A DNA stretch of 64,000 bases from Nymphaea colorata (Eukaryota > Streptophyta > Magnoliopsida > Nymphaeales > Nymphaeaceae). The notes beneath the pieces were generated by a model that did no database searches, was not told where the DNA came from, and was given only the letters and a program-made list of their open reading frames with translations. The stretch is taken from the NCBI RefSeq assembly GCF_008831285.2, contig NC_045140.1, forward strand, positions 26,616,131-26,680,130, written 5' to 3'. Position numbers and translations under genes: made by a program. Of this stretch, positions 35,094 through 47,338 are shown one piece after another. Numbering within the stretch: the stretch's first letter is position 1; every line of letters starts with the position of its first letter.

Positions 35094-35185
35094 TGTTTCT
35101 TAATTACATTGCTTTTGACATGTGTTGTAGATTTACTTGTGTTTCTTAATTACATTGCTTTTGACATGTGTTGTAGATTTACTTG
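35094..35185. repeat. Perfect 46-bp tandem duplication
   Basis: Two identical 46-base units (35094-35139 and 35140-35185) begin TGTTTCTTAATTACATTGCT. Complete identity suggests a recent event. It sits about 150 bp upstream of the TA-rich WIP promoter. Confidence 0.97.
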
Positions 35186-35326
35186 GTTTAACCTCGTTCA
35201 TATGGCACTTAAAACGGTTCAATGAGTCGAGTTAATTCGAGCTTGATATTAAGTTCGAGTTAAGAAAAAAATTTGATCAAATGAGACAAATTTGAGTTAA
35301 GCGGGCACTGTTAGAGTTTGTTATGA

Positions 35327-35888
35327 TATATATATATATATATATATAAAATTTAAATTGATTAAAAATACTCGAGACTCTGTTTCTTCGGTGGGTGCCA
35401 TTGTTGCAGAGGATGGAGGAGAGTTCTGTAATCTGAGCTCCTCACATGGTAGGCGGAATGTTCTGTTCATTCATGACAGGTCGGCACGTGTGTGGGGCCT
35501 CTTGAACTCCCATGAGTCTGTTCGCACGTGTCGGAGTCTTCGTTTCCATAATAGAAGACTCGGCGGACGAGACATCTCAGGGAGGTTTCTCGGTTTTTGA
35601 GGGAAGAGACGAAGAGGAATCGGCGGTTTTCAATCTCCGCTCCGGTGGTCTCTCGGCGAGATACGGAATACGTGAGCACGACTTTTCGGAGAACTTGGTC
35701 GTGGAATACCGAGACGGTTTATTGGGGTTGCAATCGTAGAGGTGCTTGGCGATGGTCCGTCTCCCTGAGCTTTAATGCAAAGGCGGGTTTCGTTCTGCTC
35801 TGACGGAGAGACGATCGACCGAATTTTCTGTAGTGAAATTTCGGAGTTGGGTTTCTGCTTTTCCTTCGAAGTTTGCTAGATTCGGCTT
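35327..35888 (+). promoter_or_regulatory. WIP: TA-rich core promoter and 5' leader of the WIP gene
   Basis: A (TA)n run ending TATATATAAA at about 35350 could serve as the TATA region. It is followed by GC-richer DNA to the start codon at 35889, a leader of roughly 500 bases if unspliced. An upstream open frame of 75 codons (35512-35739, starting MSLFARVG) lies entirely within it and ends 149 bases before the main ATG. If transcribed, it could lower translation of the main frame. No splice sites were needed to reach the main ATG. Confidence 0.45.
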
Positions 35889-38800
35889 ATGGATTTAGCA
35901 GAGGAGACTTCTGGCGCCATCGTTGCGGGAAAAGATGAGCTGCCGTTGAATTCTGGTGGGTCTCCATTGGATAAGAATGGGTCTTTGGGGAAAAACTCTG
36001 GAGATTCTGGTTGTGGCGATGATGGGGAGGACGGGATCTCGAGATCCCAGGTGGTCCAAGAAGGGGCCAGCCAAGCTGTTGCAGGCAGAGAAGCGGAGGA
36101 CATCAATTCCGATCAAATTGCTGCAGAAAAAGACGGCCTCTCAATAGAGACGAAGAAAGGTTTGGGCTCTGAGAAGGATGGGCTGAACTCTTCGTCCGTG
36201 GAAGGAAGAATTGAAAACGATGGGAGGGATGGAAAGGCGAGCTTGTTACCCAACGACGGCGATTCAATTGCGGCTTCTATCACATCACCGGTGGATAAGC
36301 AGGCAACCGCCTTAACCTCGTCGCCAGATCGGTCTGAGAATATGACTAAAGGAAAGGGATTGAGGAAGTGGAGGAGGAGGAGAAGGGAGCTGGTTGTCAA
36401 AGACGGCAGCGCCGGACTGGACTTGCATCGGGCGCTCAAGAGGGGCCTATCGAATATCGATCTCGTAAATGCTCCTGCTCAACCTGGCGCGATGGACATC
36501 AGGCTCAAAACTGAAGAGTTGGGTGCTTCTATGGATTCGACGGTTCTTTTGGGGTTCACTCCCACGCTGAATTTTGGGATACCCCTTCCAGTCTCTGAAT
36601 CTGGGTCGGTCTCAGATGTCCGGAACATCTTCGTTTCGTCTGCGGTCTCGGAGAACAGTGAGGATCAAAGTAGCAAATCATCAACCGCAGCAAATTTTCC
36701 GACAACGAAGCACGATTCAGAGGTCAGCGGTGTGCGAGAAAACGAGCAAGTTAAAGGCACAGTTTTGGTGCAGGGCGCTGAAACTCAATTGGAGGAGAAG
36801 AATTTCGATGATGGTACTAAAAAGTTTAGAGCAGAGCGTGGAAATGATGAAGAATTTGCTGATGAATCTCCCGGAAACCATCTCGAAGGTGAGGGTTCTT
36901 CGAAGATCGATGAGCAAATAAATGATCAAGCTGATTCCTATTCTAGTGTGGAGTCCGATTCGAGGAGCTGTGCTAGAGTGGGAAGCTCTGCAACAGCTGT
37001 TTTAATCTCCACGAATGGCTGCTTCGCTGATCAACGTAATGGGAGGTGGACTCAAGAGGGAAAACAGAGTTGGTCTTCCGATTGCGATGGGGAGGTTAAC
37101 CAGTCCGAATGCCGGGACAGCAAAGCAGGTGATGAAGACGAGAAGAATAAATATGAAGAGGCACATTCAGCATACTACCATGAAAATGGCGTTGAATTGG
37201 AGAGTGAGTTGAGAAAAGAAGAATCTGATGGTTCTAAGAAAGGAGAGAGGGTACGCCCCGTTAAACCTCTGAATCAAAATCGTAAATCTTCATTCGGAGG
37301 AGATTCCTGGACAGAATCTCTTGCTCAACTTCAAGTTGTCCAAGAAGCTCTTCAGAAAGGTTAGTGAATTTATCTTTCTAACCTTATACTGATTGGATGT
37401 ATTCCTTCTTGTGTCTTCGTCATATTTCTCTGCAGATATTATGTCGATTCTATTTCTTTCTCTTTTGCCCCTGCATTTTGATGATCCTATGACGGCTCAA
37501 AAGCATGCTTTCAGGTGTGTAACTTATGATTGGTGTTAGGAATGTATACGAAACAACGACCATTTTTTAAGCACTTTTCGTACACCACAAGTCATTTTGC
37601 AAAGTGGCCCAATGCGATTGCGATTTGTTGCTTTTGAATAGTTGAATGATCCTAAAAAGTGGCGTTTATGTATAAATTCATAACACTAGTGACGTTACCA
37701 GTATACGTATGAAAGAGCCTCATTATGAATCGGAGTCACACAAAAAAAAAATATTGTAGTTTACTTAGATGTGCCTAATCATCTGGCTAATGTATATGAC
37801 GCGAAACAATCTCTAAACAGTGATTCAGGACAGACGAAGACAGCACTGGCACAGTCGCACTTACTCCACATGGATGAACATCAGGCGGCCAGTATGTCAT
37901 GCACTCACTGCCAATTTGCTCAATGTGTTGAGATTCAGGAGAAATTTATTTGATTTGATCAGTTGGCGTACTCTTGTGGTGCATTTGGCACTTGATTCTT
38001 AGAAATTTTGTTTCTGTTAAAAATCAATGAGTCTTAAAGTAATGGTGGTAAGGATAGTTGCTTCCTTCACATGAGACCATTTTGATGCCCTACAGATGAG
38101 GCTTTTAGAACCTTTTCTATTTTAATTTCGACGGAAGCATCAATAGGGTAGTAAGAATCAAAAGTTTACTTGTGCTTACCATGGTCCTGTTTGAAAGTGA
38201 ATATGCCAAGTTTTTACCAATGTTTCAATTACTGTGCCATGAATTTTAATTCCCATCCAATTGTTTTCTTGCAGAGATTCAGAAGGTTGGAGTGATGAGA
38301 AGGGAAGCAGTTTCACGACTTGACATTTCTAGCCACATCCTTGGTACCACAGATAAGCATGAGAAGATTATTCCAACATCGTCTGATGCAGACAGCAGGT
38401 ACCAGATTGAAGAAAATGGCTTCCCCTCCATTGAATTGCTGCCCAGTCTGATGTACCACAGAGTAATGGTTCTTGAGAGTCGACTGAAAGATGCAGAGAA
38501 AATGATACAACATAAAGAAGGCAGGGTAAAAGAACTTGAAGCAGTTCTTGGAGAAGCGAACCTAGTAAAAGATGGAAGTGACGGTGACTTGCAATCTCTA
38601 GGGAAGATGTTAAATGAGTGGGAAATGGAGATCGAGAGGCTGTTCATGGACAAGATTGAAGCTGAGACCAGGTATTTTGTGGTAAATGAGGCGAACAATG
38701 AAGTGAGATCCTTGATTGAGGGTGAGCTTCCGCTTGTTGAAGCTCATAAGGTTCTTCTTGAAGAGCAGAGACAGATGTTGAACAAGCTGAAAGAGGCAGA

Positions 38801-39008
38801 AGAGCACGCTCTTCTGCTGAAGAGCCGAGCAGAGGAACTAGAGAATGCATGCGTTAATCTGTCTGCTACAGAAAGAGATCTGAAGGTGCGGAGTAATGTC
38901 TCAAAGTTCACTCTCTACTGCTTCATCCAGTTGATACTATTTTTTCTAGCCCTTAAGTTTTTGTTCTTTCAGTCATCTCCCTATTCTCCTGGGGTCGTAC
39001 CCACCTAA
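35889..39008 (+). CDS. WIP: WPP domain-interacting protein (WIP), outer nuclear envelope KASH protein; two exons
   Basis: Exon 1 is 35889-37359 and exon 2 is 38275-39008. The donor is CAGAAAG|GTTAGT and the acceptor TTTTCTTGCAG|AG; the junction is phase 1 and makes Glu491. The protein has 734 residues. Residues 1-150 are acidic and low-complexity, then a basic patch KGKGLRKWRRRRRE (154-167) that is typical of WIPs. An acidic linker runs to about 490, a coiled coil covers about 550-690, and one membrane helix lies at 702-722. The tail ends SSPYSPGVVPT. The terminal VPT is the plant KASH signature that binds SUN proteins in the perinuclear space, while the coiled coil binds WPP-domain proteins such as RanGAP and WIT. 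The family anchors RanGAP and moves nuclei. Arabidopsis WIPs are about 460-510 residues; the extra length here is in the acidic N-terminal half. Identification is firm. Confidence 0.93.
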
Positions 39009-39569
39009 TTGGGTGTATGTTTCTGTAGTTCATTTTCTTCTTCCCCAGGAACATCATGCTGTACTATAATCTAGGTTCTTTTTTTCTGTAAGCGCCTATG
39101 CTTCAATCCTAGCTGATCATATCAAGATTACCTTCATGTGCTGTATAATGACTGGACTTCTGCTTTTCCGCTGTTTATGTTGGTCTCTTTCTCTTCATTT
39201 TTTCACCATCAACGCGTATATATCTGTTGAATGTAAGAAGGATTTTGGAAGTGGATCCAGGAAAGACACACCAAGTACGCTGAAGAAATAGTCGATGCTA
39301 GAAAATATGTGATATTCATACTAGTAAAATATGGAGCCATTCCAATTATCAAACCTATCTCTCATGATGGATTTAAGATTTTTAATTAATTGATTTCCAA
39401 TAGCTCGCTGCAATAATGCTCTCGACTTGCGTAGTTGGGGTCCTTAGAAAAAAACAAAGGAAACCTTCAACCGTGCTTCTGCGTATTGTTTGGTGTTGGT
39501 TTCTCATGTGGCAAGAGTAGAGGACAGAGCAGAGCCCAGTTTTCTTCTCAAGCAGTTGCTGGCCTGCTG

Positions 39570-40080
39570 TCATGTGCAATATAGCATGGCCAGACAACCG
39601 ATTCCATTGACAGGCCAATCGATTCGCGAGTAAAGGAAAAAAGAAAAGTAAACGAGGCCACGTGGTGTTGCGCACCCCATTGTCACCGATGGAGATTCTG
39701 CTTCGAAGAACTTGCCGACTCTGCGGTACAGGCTTTTCTTAAGGTCAGATTCACAGTCATTCGAACCAGCTTTTGTTTTCAGAGGCAATGTGTGAATTGC
39801 ATCTCTTCCCTCAACAGTGAAATCCCATGTGACCACCATCCGTCGCTCTTCATAAGACGTGAAAAATCCGAGAGTTCTTTCAACTCATGGAAGTTCCATC
39901 CGGACGGCTCCGGAGCGGGAGTCGCAGCGAAACCCATTAACATGTACACGAGCCACCGAACGGAACATCGCTGTTTTTGCTCCGGCAGTCCATGAATTTG
40001 TAGTGATGCTCATCGAGGAAGAAGGAAATTTGCGCCTGCTCAGAGTCGCCATTAACATGTCTTCGACGTATATAGTTTGA
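39570..40080 (-). pseudogene. Coding-like patch, probably a broken gene fragment, unidentified
   Basis: Reading the minus strand, two frames look protein-like. One (from about 40050) starts MATLSRRKFPSSS and runs to a stop near 39898. The second (39839-39573) starts MVVTWDFTVEGRDAIHTLPL. They are in different frames, and local composition is higher in GC than the flanks. They could be exons of one gene or a decayed copy. I do not recognise the protein. Confidence 0.3.
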
Positions 40081-41816
40081 TTATGAATGGCGAAATTGTA
40101 GATTGTGTTTTAAAGCAGTAAAGAATACGAATACTCATCATCGTAATCATCGTTATCAAGCCTTATAGACAAGATTTCTTTTGAAGGTGACTTTTCACCA
40201 TTCAAACACGCCGTTGCAGTGGCAGTAGACCTTTCTTAAACATTCAATTCTCGGGTGGAAAAAAGTTAAGCATTTATGGGGTTGCTGTTGACTTATTAAA
40301 GTCTACAATTGCCTCCATCCACATCACGATCTCATTGTCATCACGCCAAACAGTGTTATTCAAAATGAAAAAGCTCAAGCGAACGATGGGAAAGTTTAAT
40401 AGTTTATGAAATGGCCGGTCGATCCACTGCAAGGTGGACAGACACTGTGGCGCATTTTCTTCTCCTTTCGGCCAACATAAACAATCCAAGAAACATACTG
40501 ACTGGAACATCATAATGAAGCAACAACAACATATGCTCCGTACCGGCCCTGTAATGGTTTCCGCCCACCTACTTGTTCAGGTATCTTCATCAACAACTCC
40601 AGCACAAGAAATCTTTCCCTGCTTTCCTCATATGTGTGTGTATATATATATACATATATATATGTATATATACACTAGATAAATATAAAATTTATGTCAA
40701 GTAATTATGAATTGTTCGACCAACTTAGTTGATTGTTTACGATATGTGTCGTGTAAACATATGTCATATTTTATGCTATGATTTCTAAAGAGAAACTTTA
40801 GATCTTCTAAATTATTAACCTTTCCTTTTTTTTTTCCAAAAAAAAAAAAAAGGACAGCAACCCAGCCTATAGACTTGGACTCTGAAGCAGAAAACCTCCC
40901 AAGGCGCGTTTCGGATTTATATGAGTAGCTAGCTTCCTACTAGTCCCTGGCCCAACTAAGTATTTTTAAACTTATTGGAAGATCATTTAGCAGAAGCGAT
41001 ACTCAATGAGTATAACAAAACCCTGCCAAAAAACATTGAGATAGATTCGTAGAATATTAATTTTAACATTATACAAATATATCCCAACCTTTGAGGTTGA
41101 TACATAAAGACACTCAATCAAAGAATGTTCTTGCTGCCGAACGACCCTCGAGATTAATAACCAACTTAATCATGTGAATAATAAATTTGCAAGTATATTT
41201 CTCATGTTTATACTCTCTCTCTTTATATATATAGAGACAGAACGGAGCAAGAAGTTTCTGGCTGACGGCCAAATACCGTTGTAACTTATAAAACTTTAAG
41301 GGGCACCATGCATATAAATAAGTGAAAAAATAATATGGTACTCATGTATAAACAAAGCAACGTTTCTAAGTTGGTGTGTGTATATATATACATATATATT
41401 ATATCAAAAGTGAATGGTGTGAGTGAATGGAAGCTCTAATTACACTCTAATTCAAGCATAGTTTTAGACTGACGGGACTCCCTCTCCCCTCTACCTTTGT
41501 CATATAGGTTGAAGGTGGAAAAAAAAAAAACAAAAGGAATTGGATCGTCTATAAAAAAAACCATTTAGAGAGTTTTGGTTAAAACGTTGGGTGGTTCTAG
41601 TTATTTTACGTTTAACATCTTGTATATTTTTTTTTTCTCAGTTTACATTTTTTCATGTAAGGATGCGATCTTTATGCTCAAGGCATTTCACTGAGGATTT
41701 GAATAGGGAAGTGAGATACTAGGGGAGATCGAGACTGTATTGCTGAATATTTTCTTACGGCTTATAAATTTTCTTTTGTATATTTAAGAATCATGATTTT
41801 ATGTTCAACCCGAGAA

Positions 41817-41818
<2 letters not shown>

Positions 41819-41853
<35 letters not shown>
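41819..41853. repeat. (TA)n microsatellite
   Basis: About 17 TA units are directly visible. Confidence 0.95.
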
Positions 41854-41856
<3 letters not shown>

Positions 41857-43699
41857 AAGTTTTAGGACCCCGTTCTAGTACAACAGGCGATAGGAGGCGC
41901 CGGTGGATTAAAGAAATGGCACTAGGCGGCACGTAGTAGCGGGGAAGGACGGCGACACTTGCCTGTGTTCCACGCCTTATGAGGTCGGCCGTGCCTTCTA
42001 AATTCCCCACGCAAGCGCAGGACCTGTCGAGAAACGGGGTCGAGGGTTTTCAAGCGGGGCCCACCTGCCCCGTCCTTTTTTTCTTTTCTTTTTTTTTTTT
42101 TTTTTACTTTGCTCGCATCCAGAACTCTCCTTGCGGGTCCCACCGCCTCCTCCTGGCCCCCCACTTGCCTTTTCTCGCAACCTGGTCTCGACGGGTCGGA
42201 CCGGTACCGGGTCTGAACCAGAATCCACTGATTAGTCGGATTTGGATTTCATATGGATCGGATTCGGATCTGAGAAAGACCTGATCCAGTGATCGGCCGC
42301 TCTCATATATTAGACAATTCTGTTGGTCCAACGTGAGAGATCATGGGGACGTCCCAAAGCATCATGAACCCAATTTTATAAGTTTAACTTTTCCCCTCCA
42401 ACATTTTGTTTAATGCTAAACAGTTTTTTTTTTTAATTTTTATTTATTATAAATATACTTATTTTTTTGATGTTTGTGTTATTATTTTCACTTATTTTAT
42501 TTTCTCGATTTTTTAGTTTTTAATTTTTAAAAAAAAAATACTATGCTTTTACCCGAGAAAAACTTCACTGAGACGTTAGCAAGAGTTTTATGTTCCACTG
42601 ACCTAACTCACTCCTTCTTTTCTTTGTAACAGCAACAGGAAAATTCCATCAAGCAAAAAGCCACAGGTTCTATAAATATGAGAAAGAACCAAAGAGAAAA
42701 GGTTGGTTAACATCTAAGGACCCATCATTTTGTGCCCATGACAAGGGCGGTTAGGCCCCATCGAAAACTCAGCCCAGTCAAACCTCATCATCTTACAGTA
42801 ATAAATTACCTTGGGATATATATATATATATAGCATCACACTCCTAAAAGTAAATGGAAAATCAATTACCAAGAAACCTTTTAGAAAGAAAAGGATGGGA
42901 TCATTGTGCCCACAGTATCTCCTTCTACTGTTTGCATGACCTTCTTGTCTCCTAAATGTTGGAAAAAGTTTCCCTAAATTCAGTGGTCCGCCATATTTAG
43001 CGCACCAGCCAAGGGGAAAGGGTTCGGCCACTTGACAATTTTGGGATTTCCGTTCCAGCCGGGGAATCACACAACTTCCATGTTTGGAGTTCCCACTTGG
43101 ACAAGGACTTTCCTAGCTCGCAGAGCATTTCTTTTCCCATGGAAACTTTGCGTCTCGCATTAACCTAACACCATGACTTTTGTGGACTTGGTTCAGAACC
43201 CTTACCAGTCATAGTTAAGTCCGTGATTAATTTCGAATATGACTGTTCAGTTTTTTTTTTTCGTAATCCTTTGAGGGGGTTCGATAAATAATTATCAAAT
43301 TCATGATAAGAAACGCACCGATGCACCGAACACCAACCAGTCATCCAGCTCAATCTGCATCAATAGAAGTAAGAATCCTGATTTTACTTTTTCTTCGGCA
43401 AAACGCGTTTGAGGTCGCCGTCGACTTGCTCCATTTAACTGGATTATGGATTCAGAGTGGGATGGGAAATGACATCACACAAACACGATTTTTTATGTTT
43501 AATCATAATCAGTTTAGTTCGGGCATCGAATAGCGTTGACATCCTTACCAACATGTTGTTATTTTTAATAAAAGCATGTTCTCTGCCTAGATGCCCTCTC
43601 CAGCAAAGAAGTCTATTATAATGAATTATGAAACTCCAGCTTTTATCACACACAACTGAATGGACTGGGCCTTGAAATATTGTCGCTTTTCTCCTCTCT

Positions 43700-43860
43700 T
43701 TTGGCGTTCACTCAAGGGAAAACAAAACCTGAGGCATAAAACCATGAGGCCATCTTGCCATACATTGGGCAGACGCCTCTAGGATTTGAACCAGCAACCG
43801 ACCGCTTACCAGCCATTGGCCGGAGCGCACCGAACCTCAAGAAGGTTCATTTTCATTAAA
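43700..43860 (-). repeat. tRNA-like (SINE-like) remnant
   Basis: On the minus strand ATGGCTGGTAAGCGG resembles an A box, and GGTTCAAATCC follows about 25 bases on as a B box. The spacing is shorter than in a real tRNA, and acceptor and D stems do not form. A decayed tRNA-derived SINE is the likeliest reading. Confidence 0.35.
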
Positions 43861-46210
43861 AGAGAAACCAACATTGGAGAATTAAGAGAAAGTGCACCAA
43901 TAACATGAAGATTGGTAAAATGCAGCCACAAAGGTTTGATTGTAGATCTCAAGTCAACCATGACTTTGATCCAGTAATGGCGTCAAGTCCTTTGAAGGCT
44001 TATTAGCTGCCTAATTTCTAGCTGGCCACGGCGCGCACGGTACGTCACAAGATGTGCTCGCCACTAGCTGCTCGTTTCTGTCACTGACTTCCAAAATCAG
44101 CCGCGGACGGCAAGAATGACTACTAATTTGGTGGGGTATAAGGCTGGACAGACTGGGCTGGGGCCAAAACAGGCCGTGATAGAGCTCAGTTACCAACCCT
44201 GATCCCGGTCGCTGCGGCGCCGGGCCGGCTCGTGTCGGCTCCGGATGGCCGGTGGGTCTGTTAGCACGCCGAGTTGAACAACGAGCTGAGCTCGATCCGT
44301 TTGAGTTCGCCCTCTTCTGATCTTGAGCTCGTAAACCACGAACCTAGCTAGATCCACCGAACTCGAAGTGGTAAGAGTTCCAGCCAGGATATGTTAACGT
44401 CTAAAACGTCAAAATAATACAATTTGGACTCCAAATCTATTTACTTGTTTACTTAGAAAAACTTCAAAAAGCTGTTCTAGTAAAATAAGTCAATAAAATA
44501 GGAATCTATTTACTTGTTTACTTATATATATATATATATATATATTACAAGAAGGAGAAAGAACGAGCAAAGGATGCCACATGCACCACCAAGGCGTGAT
44601 GTTCACACATTAAAAACAAAAAATACAGGAAACTCGTTCAAGTGTTGCAAGTATCAATACCAACCGCCCCCACCAAAGCCACCCTTCTCTCTCTCTTCAT
44701 CTTTTTCCTTAAACGAATTCTTTCATTTGAAGTTTTGGTTCCTTTCTTTCTCCTCTACATTCTCGGGGTCTAGAGTAAGAGTGAAGGAGCGAGGAAGTCC
44801 ATTGAAATTAGATACCAATCTTTTTCACTTGCACTAACCTTCTCTCAGTTCTTCATTTTCAGTTTAGGATTACTTTTTCATTCACTAATAAAACCGATTT
44901 TTTCTTGGGATTTTGGATCCAAGTTTTGAAGAACCCTTGCTTCAAAAATCTTTCCGAACCATCTGTTCCTTTTTGCAGAGAGATCCATCAGGATCAATCC
45001 ATTTTGGAAATAACAAAGCAAATGGCTCCTGAAATTCAGAGGGGATCGAGCTAAATCAGAACAGAAATTGCGACCTTTAGCTACAAAGATCCTTTCTTCT
45101 TTCAAAATTCACGTACAAGGAGCGGAAACGTAGTGATTCATCGCTACGCAACGATTAAATATGTGGGCAGGCAACGGAAAGAGAGGAAAACCAAATGGGA
45201 TCTTTCTGTTCGGCGCATGGCCTCTCATTCAGTATTCACTGTATTTAGGAGTGAAAATTTTTGCTCTCTTAAATTGAAAGAGCCGTTTTGGTACCGTCTT
45301 AAATGAGCAATATTTTTCCACCGATTGATTACATTTATGATAACGCCATTGTTCACGCACAAGATTTTGAAAATCTTTCAATTTTGGCCCAAAGAGAGAG
45401 AGAGAGAATCGATCTCGCCTCTTCGTTCTATCTTTCCTTCTCTTATTCATTGCCTCCTGGCTCTCAGCCATAGTGAATGTTGCTTTTTCATAAATTTAAT
45501 CTTATAGACGTACCTAAAACATTCAAATCGAGAGAAACAGACAAATAAAGTGCATTCTTATAAAGTTTTTCCAAATTAATGCGCTTAGTAGTTATTGTTT
45601 GGATGACACTTGAAAATAGATTTTTAGAGACACCATCCAAATACTCAAATCAACTACTATCATAAAAAAAGGATAAAAAAACTATTTTTACTCAAAACAA
45701 AATTCAAAACAGCTTTTACGAGGATGCCAACGAAATTCAACTTATATATTGTATTTTCAATTTTCTAGATTTGTATATTTTCGTACATTTTGCATTCATT
45801 CATGTAATTAAATTTATGAGAGAACAACTTAGGATACTTAGAGGCTCATAATAAACATATTTGAAAAAGAAGTGGTGTTAGGATCATGGCGTTACCTTGT
45901 GGACTATCTTTTTTATTGATCAGGCCCTTCATAAAAGTTTCACAAGAACAAACTCCTCTTGTTTTTGAGCCATGAAACTTGTGTGGAAGAAAAAAAATCA
46001 CAACGTCAACTATCATGGCACATCAAATTTTCCATAGGTACTAAGTTTCTGTGTGAAACCCAGCACTCTTACCAGAAATTCTCCATATGTAGAGCACTGG
46101 GTGGGTTCAAAAATTTGGAAGAAAAGTGCCCAAAATCCTGAATTTGTATGCATGATGTGTCTATACATTACAATGTATTACGAGGACTAGTTGCCTACAA
46201 ATTGTTCAAA

Positions 46211-46236
46211 TCTCTCTCTCTCTCTATTTGTTGAAA

Positions 46237-46279
<43 letters not shown>
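46211..46279. repeat. (TC)n(TA)n microsatellite
   Basis: Two TC runs (46211-46225 and 46236-46263) are split by a short spacer (TATTTGTTGAAA) and end in a TA run to 46279. Confidence 0.95.
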
Positions 46280-47338
46280 GTATGGTTTCTCAAAAATTGA
46301 GAATTAAAAAATATGGCGTGAAAGTGGTTAGAAAGTCAAATAATTAGTAAAGAAGGTGTTGCTTTCAAGGGTCACAGGAAGCGGTCAGCAGACAGTTAGA
46401 GCTCCCCTTTCCATTTTGCTTAAAATAAATCAGCACAATTAGTCAGTACAACCAAATCAAAGCCAGAAGCTCACCAAACATCTGGAACATAAAAGCCTAC
46501 GAAAATAAATCAGCTAGAGAAAAGAATATGAAGGGTGCAGGCCCAGTAAATTTCCAACAGTAGTTGGCAATAAAGAAATCCACAATGACTAATCTATCCT
46601 TCTTTCTTTTTTCAGTTTTTTTTTTTTCTGTTTCAGATGTCAATCAGAGAGCACTGAGCAGCTCAAGATTTCTGCAATTTTCTCCCTGTCAAAACTGAGC
46701 TAGCTCAAGCAAGCTCTTAAAAATCTGTGAAGCCATTGCTCCATTTTTTTGTTGGCAAATATAGAAAAGAATGAGATTATGAGAGAGGCGCCAGACTGCG
46801 AATGCAGAACATGACAAACAAGTACACGAGTCAAGAAGAAAAATCAGCAGAAACTCAAAAGAGATGGAAAAAACAACCCGAATACCAACATCTGTACGCC
46901 CGTGAAATTAAATTTGAAAATTAACAATATTTACGAATAAAAGCTGCAACTCCCGGGAACAAGTATAAAAGCTAATAAACTGTACAGTAAGGAGGTGATC
47001 ACACTATCTTCAGGATCAAAAAAACAAAAAAAAAAAACCAGAACAAATGGTTATGTTTCTTCATCCCAGCTTCAGCTGCTGCTGCTGCTGAGAAAGCAAG
47101 AAAAAGGGGGAAAAAACTACACAGCCTATAGGAAAAAGAAAATCAGTGAGGCAAACATCAAGGCTTGCTCTGTTTTCTCCTGCTCTTAGCTCAAGTAGTT
47201 TCTGGGCACACCAAAATTGCCGTCCTCCAGGTCGAAGAATGACGCCAGGCACCAAAAAATCTGAGCTCCCCAGCTCCCGATTATTCATAATCAGCGGAAT
47301 TGCGCACCAGAAACACTTGAAAACGTCAAGCAGATGGA

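Larger units (their letters stand above)
39009..47338. other. Intergenic between the WIP and zinc finger genes
   Basis: No gene is supported over 8.3 kb. The left end is the WIP 3' UTR. A coding-like patch (39570-40080) is listed separately. A GC-rich patch at about 41990-42300 has open frames on both strands but no recognisable product. Another, at 44160-44360, has GAGCTCG phrases typical of decayed retroelements. TA microsatellites occur at 40641-40676, 41819-41853, 42817-42832 and 44523-44545. A TC/TA tract is at 46211-46279. Confidence 0.5.
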
